Shown here: in pieces, positions 61,149-64,000 of the stretch | How the letters are laid out: each line of letters opens with the position of its first letter | Numbering within the stretch: the first letter of the stretch is position 1 | From: Endozoicomonas sp. G2_2 | Lineage (GTDB): Bacteria > Pseudomonadota > Gammaproteobacteria > Nevskiales > Salinisphaeraceae | Length of the DNA: 64,000 nucleotides | Assembly (NCBI RefSeq): GCF_017744135.1 | Contig: NZ_JAGHQU010000001.1 | Location: 248,001-312,000, forward strand | Direction: 5' to 3' | Translations under genes and position numbers: made by a program | The notes under the pieces: generated by a model | Told to the model about the DNA's origin: nothing | What the model saw: the letters and a program-made list of their open reading frames with translations, nothing else | Database searches by the model: none

Positions 61149-62123
61149 TCACGACCCGATCCCGGCAGCCTCGGCCGGGCCGCCGCCCGGCAGCCTGAAA
61201 AACGTCAATTCGTGCTTGTTGTACGCCAGATGCAAAAGCCGCGCGCCGTCAATGGCATAGAATCGTGCCAGGGTCTCGAATGCGACGTTGCCCTGACATT
61301 TGACGGTCAGGATCACGCCGGCGCGCGGGCAGGCGCTGCACCAGTAGTCTGCCAGTTCCAGCAGCCGTTCGGGGTAGGCGATCAGGTCGGAGCAGATCCA
61401 GTCCGGCGTGCCGACGTCGGCCACGCGCAACGCGAACGCGTCGCCGCGGCGATGGCTGATGCGTGGATGGGCGGCTATTTCCGGGGCCAGCGGCGCACGG
61501 TCGATGGAGATCACGTCAGCGCCGAGCGATGCCATGACCCAGCTCCAGCCGCCCGGCGCCGCGCCGAGGTCCAGACACCGTTCGCCCGCCTGCGGCCAAC
61601 GCCGTGCCAGTGTGAGCGCTTCCCAGGCCTTGAGATAGGCGCGGTTCGGCGGATTGTCACGGTCTTCCACGAACGCCGGCTCGCCGTCGGCGAAGGCGCT
61701 GCTGGTGGTGGGCGCGGCAATCAGCCGGTTGCGGTCGATCAACGTCCACGCGCCCAGCGGGGCATCGGGCGGCGCGCTGGGGAATTCCAGCGGCCGAAAG
61801 CGGATCGCCGGCAGCTTGTCGGCGATCAGGCGGGCACGCCGGTGGTGGCCTGTCGAATGCAGGGCCCAGTTGCGTTGCAGCGACTTGAGCGCGCGCACGC
61901 CATCGCCGATGGATTCGATCGCGATCTCGCGCGGATCCAGCCAGCTCGTCTGTGCCCATGCCGCGGGTGCGCGATGGCCGCGACTGAATACCAGCCGCTG
62001 GCGCACGCCGCTGATCTCGGCGCCGCGATGGACAAGTTCGTCACAGAGCGCGTCCACGCGGTCGACGGCGGCCAGATGCACGGCGTCATAGTCGGCGGCG
62101 GCGGGCGTGTCGGTCGGGTGCAT
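61149..62123 (-). CDS. rlmM: 23S rRNA 2'-O-methyltransferase RlmM (FtsJ-type)
   Basis: 324 residues, somewhat shorter than E. coli RlmM (366). It methylates the ribose of C2498 in 23S rRNA. The SAM motif is CLDLGAAPGGWSWVMASLGADVISIDRAPL. The catalytic set is consistent with the FtsJ KDKE tetrad: Asp in WICSDLIAYPE, Lys in LTVKCQGN and Glu in NKHELTFFRLP. The N-terminal region corresponds to the THUMP/substrate domain, partly divergent. It lies 25 nt downstream of the TauE/SafE gene, so the two are probably co-transcribed. Confidence 0.9.
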   Translation of the reverse strand: MHPTDTPAAADYDAVHLAAVDRVDALCDELVHRGAEISGVRQRLVFSRGHRAPAAWAQTSWLDPREIAIESIGDGVRALKSLQRNWALHSTGHHRRARLIADKLPAIRFRPLEFPSAPPDAPLGAWTLIDRNRLIAAPTTSSAFADGEPAFVEDRDNPPNRAYLKAWEALTLARRWPQAGERCLDLGAAPGGWSWVMASLGADVISIDRAPLAPEIAAHPRISHRRGDAFALRVADVGTPDWICSDLIAYPERLLELADYWCSACPRAGVILTVKCQGNVAFETLARFYAIDGARLLHLAYNKHELTFFRLPGGGPAEAAGIGS

Positions 62124-62148
62124 GCGCGCGGTCGATATCCGGACGGTG

Positions 62149-62877
62149 TCAGCCGATCACCAGGCGCAGCGCGGGCAGCAGCAGGATGAGCGCCAGCGCG
62201 CGGGCGAAGGTCTTCTGGTTCACCTTGTAGTGCAGTCGATGGCCGACAAGAATGCCGGCCACGATGCCCGGCACGGTAAGCAATGCCATGAGCGCCAGCT
62301 CCGCGTTGAGCAGGCCGAGCTGGAAATAGACGATGTTCTGCATGAGCGTGCCGAACAGAAACGCCATCGTCAGCACCGCCCGTGCGATTTTCTTCGGGTA
62401 GCGCAGGCTCACGTAGATCAACAGCGGTATGGGCGACACGCCCACGGCGCCGACAATGATGCCGGCAACCAGCCCGCAGCCGGCCAGGCCCGCGTCGTCG
62501 CGCCGTGACAGGGCGGGCGCCTCTTCCGGCGTGGGTGTGCGCCAGAGCATCAGCGCGACATAGACCAGAATCACCGTGCCGAGGCCGCGCCGCAGCAGGT
62601 CCGGCGGCAGCACGGCCAGCAGCTGGGCGCCGATGGCGATGCCCAGCGACAGGCCCACGGCCGCGATCGGTCCGCGGCGCCAGTCCATCTCGTGGCGGGT
62701 GAGCCAGGCCAGCATGAGGTTGGGCACCAGCACGACCATGGCCACCACCGGAATGACCTCGCGGAACGGAAACAGCATCACCAGCAGCGTGGCGGTGAGC
62801 GTGCCCGAGCCGAAGCCGGTCAGACCCTGTGCGCAGGCGCCGGCCAGCGCAGCCAGATTGAAGAGCAGAATCTGCAA
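62149..62877 (-). CDS. Sulfite exporter TauE/SafE family permease
   Basis: 242 residues from a TTG at 62877, which puts the first helix (LQILLFNLAALAGACAQG) at the N-terminus as usual. The frame extends to 63021 with 48 basic residues that look non-native, and the start is not certain. About seven to eight helices; family features are QGLTGFGSGTLTATL in the first repeat and GVSPIPLLIYVSLRYP with PGIVAGILVGHRL in the second. It moves a small organic or sulfur-containing anion across the inner membrane; the substrate is unknown. Transcribed together with rlmM. Confidence 0.87.
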   Translation of the reverse strand: MQILLFNLAALAGACAQGLTGFGSGTLTATLLVMLFPFREVIPVVAMVVLVPNLMLAWLTRHEMDWRRGPIAAVGLSLGIAIGAQLLAVLPPDLLRRGLGTVILVYVALMLWRTPTPEEAPALSRRDDAGLAGCGLVAGIIVGAVGVSPIPLLIYVSLRYPKKIARAVLTMAFLFGTLMQNIVYFQLGLLNAELALMALLTVPGIVAGILVGHRLHYKVNQKTFARALALILLLPALRLVIG

Positions 62878-63083
62878 AGCCGTGTCTCGTCGATGGATGG
62901 TCGCGCCGCGCAGAGCGCGCAAGGGTAACCGTTCGTGCCGACGGCATATAGCGTATCGCCATCGAACACGGCCGGCGTGCCGGGTGGGCACTGCCGCGCG
63001 GCGGGTGTCGGCGGCGCGCATCGGTAAGATGGGCGTTCTGGTTCGTCGAAAAGGTCGCCGTGGTCGGCGGCGGCTCGCTGCGC

Positions 63084-64000
63084 ATGTATCGCCTGCAAAA
63101 CCTCGCCGCTCTCGAACGCCTGGCCGACAGCCTGCGCGTGCTGGTCGCCCTCACGGGGGTGATCTTCTATACCGGCCTGCGCGACAACCCGCACGAACTC
63201 ATCCCGCTGGTGCTCGGCGTGATCGCCAGCGCAATCGCGGAGACCGACGACAGCTGGCGCAAACGAACCACTGCGCTGCTGGTCACGCTGGCCTGTTTCA
63301 GCCTGGCGGCGCTTACCGTCGAAGGGCTGTTCGAAATGCCCTGGCTGTTCGGGCTCGCGCTGTTCGCGGGCTGTTTCGTGCTGGTGATGATGGGGGCGGT
63401 GAGCGGGCGCTATGCGACCATCGCCAACGCCACGCTGCTGCTGGCTGTCTACACCATGATTGGCGTCGATCAGCACGCCATGCCCGATGCGCCGTTCTGG
63501 CGCGAGCCGATGCTGCTGGTTGCAGGTGCCGCCTGGTACGGGCTGCTCGCGCTGCTGTGGAACGCGATCTTCGTGCACCGGCCGGTGCGCCATGCGCTGG
63601 CGCGGCTCTACGATGCGCTGGGGGCGTACCTCGACGGCAAGGCACGACTGTTCGAGCCGGTGCGCGAGCCCGATATCGCCGGCAAACGCATGGCGCTGGC
63701 GCAGATCAATGCGCGGGTGGTCGCCGCGCTCAACGACACCCGGCTGGCGCTGATCGACCGGCTCGAAGGCCGGCGCTCGCGTTCCGCGATGGACGAAAAC
63801 CTGCGCCTGTATCTGGCTGCCCAGGATATTCACGAGCGTGCGAGTTCATCGCATTACCCGTATCAGGCACTGACCCGCGCCTTCTTTCACAGCGATCTGA
63901 TGTTTCGCTGCGAACGCCTGCTGCGCCGTATGGGCGATGCTTGCCGGCGCCGTGGCGGGGCGCTGCGCGTTGGCGATACCTTTACCGATGCCGGCCCGGT
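63084..64000 (+). CDS. yccS: YccS-like FUSC-family inner-membrane protein, 3' end outside window
   Basis: An open frame of at least 305 codons running off the window, starting at the ATG at 63084 (a GTG at 63060 with AAAAGG upstream is the alternative). The family start pattern matches: LAALERLADSLRVLVALTGVIFY, LIPLVLGVIASAIAETDDSW, LVTLACFSLAALTVEGLF, NATLLLAVYTMIGVD, AWYGLLALLWNAIFVHRPVRHALARLY and YQALTRAFFHSDLMFRCERL. Six helices are followed by a cytosolic helical domain, with a second membrane half expected beyond the window. The role is unproven; related proteins are aromatic-acid exporters. Divergent from the TauE/SafE gene. Confidence 0.9.
   Translation, partial: MYRLQNLAALERLADSLRVLVALTGVIFYTGLRDNPHELIPLVLGVIASAIAETDDSWRKRTTALLVTLACFSLAALTVEGLFEMPWLFGLALFAGCFVLVMMGAVSGRYATIANATLLLAVYTMIGVDQHAMPDAPFWREPMLLVAGAAWYGLLALLWNAIFVHRPVRHALARLYDALGAYLDGKARLFEPVREPDIAGKRMALAQINARVVAALNDTRLALIDRLEGRRSRSAMDENLRLYLAAQDIHERASSSHYPYQALTRAFFHSDLMFRCERLLRRMGDACRRRGGALRVGDTFTDAGP

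Overview
The window is a high-GC (roughly 65%) gammaproteobacterial chromosome segment. Supporting signs are an ArfB ribosome-rescue factor, an RlmM-type methyltransferase, Prc, YccS and ChaC proteins, an LpxO lipid A hydroxylase and a 532-residue Pseudomonas-type isocitrate lyase. A BCCT transporter, an orphan OpuAC-type binding protein, several MscS channels and acidic proteins suggest a halotolerant or marine bacterium. A Salinisphaera-like organism fits, but this is an inference from gene content, not a database match. No rRNA, tRNA, CRISPR array, prophage or intact insertion sequence was seen.

Layout. 0-21 kb: five c-di-GMP genes (three membrane GGDEF cyclases, a GAF-GGDEF-EAL protein and a PAS-GAF-GGDEF-EAL protein) interspersed with housekeeping and envelope genes: histidine phosphatase, OmpA lipoprotein, a coupled lipase/lipoprotein-esterase pair, aceA, msrC, chaC and a succinate-semialdehyde-type dehydrogenase. 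21-29 kb: BCCT transporter, arfB, an alpha/beta hydrolase, an MscS channel, and a radical-SAM plus UdgX-type DNA repair pair preceded by a textbook LexA box. 29-44 kb: a PEP-CTERM/DUF4114 protein behind a near-consensus sigma-54 promoter, an SDR, an HTH regulator, crotonase, methyltransferase, FrnE-like DsbA, MscS, lpxO, a phosphodiesterase lipoprotein, and a Baeyer-Villiger monooxygenase coupled to a DUF3253 gene. A deletion scar follows (5'-truncated MscS facing a 5'-truncated Ser/Thr kinase), then an MpaB/Lcp-type oxygenase divergent from a TetR regulator across a perfect 22-bp palindrome.

44-58 kb is the most interesting part, a guanidine nitrogen-assimilation locus on the minus strand. 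Reading leftward from 56.95 kb there are two NtrC-like sites, a sigma-54-type promoter, a guanidine-I (ykkC) riboswitch, an ABC importer (binding protein, permease, ATPase), two DUF1989 'urea-carboxylase-associated' proteins (carboxyguanidine deiminase subunits) and a biotin-dependent guanidine/urea carboxylase. The importer would take up the substrate, the carboxylase would make carboxyguanidine, and the DUF1989 pair would deiminate it to allophanate. The allophanate hydrolase needed to finish the pathway is not in the window. Two non-coding inverted-repeat elements are inserted here: 220 bp between the DUF1989 pair and the carboxylase, and 610 bp between the carboxylase and a downstream 2-oxoglutarate/Fe(II) oxygenase coupled to an unknown gene. 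The 610-bp element has about 70-bp terminal inverted repeats whose internal hairpins show compensatory base changes.

58-64 kb: Gfa-like protein, prc, rlmM, a TauE/SafE permease and the start of yccS, which runs off the window.
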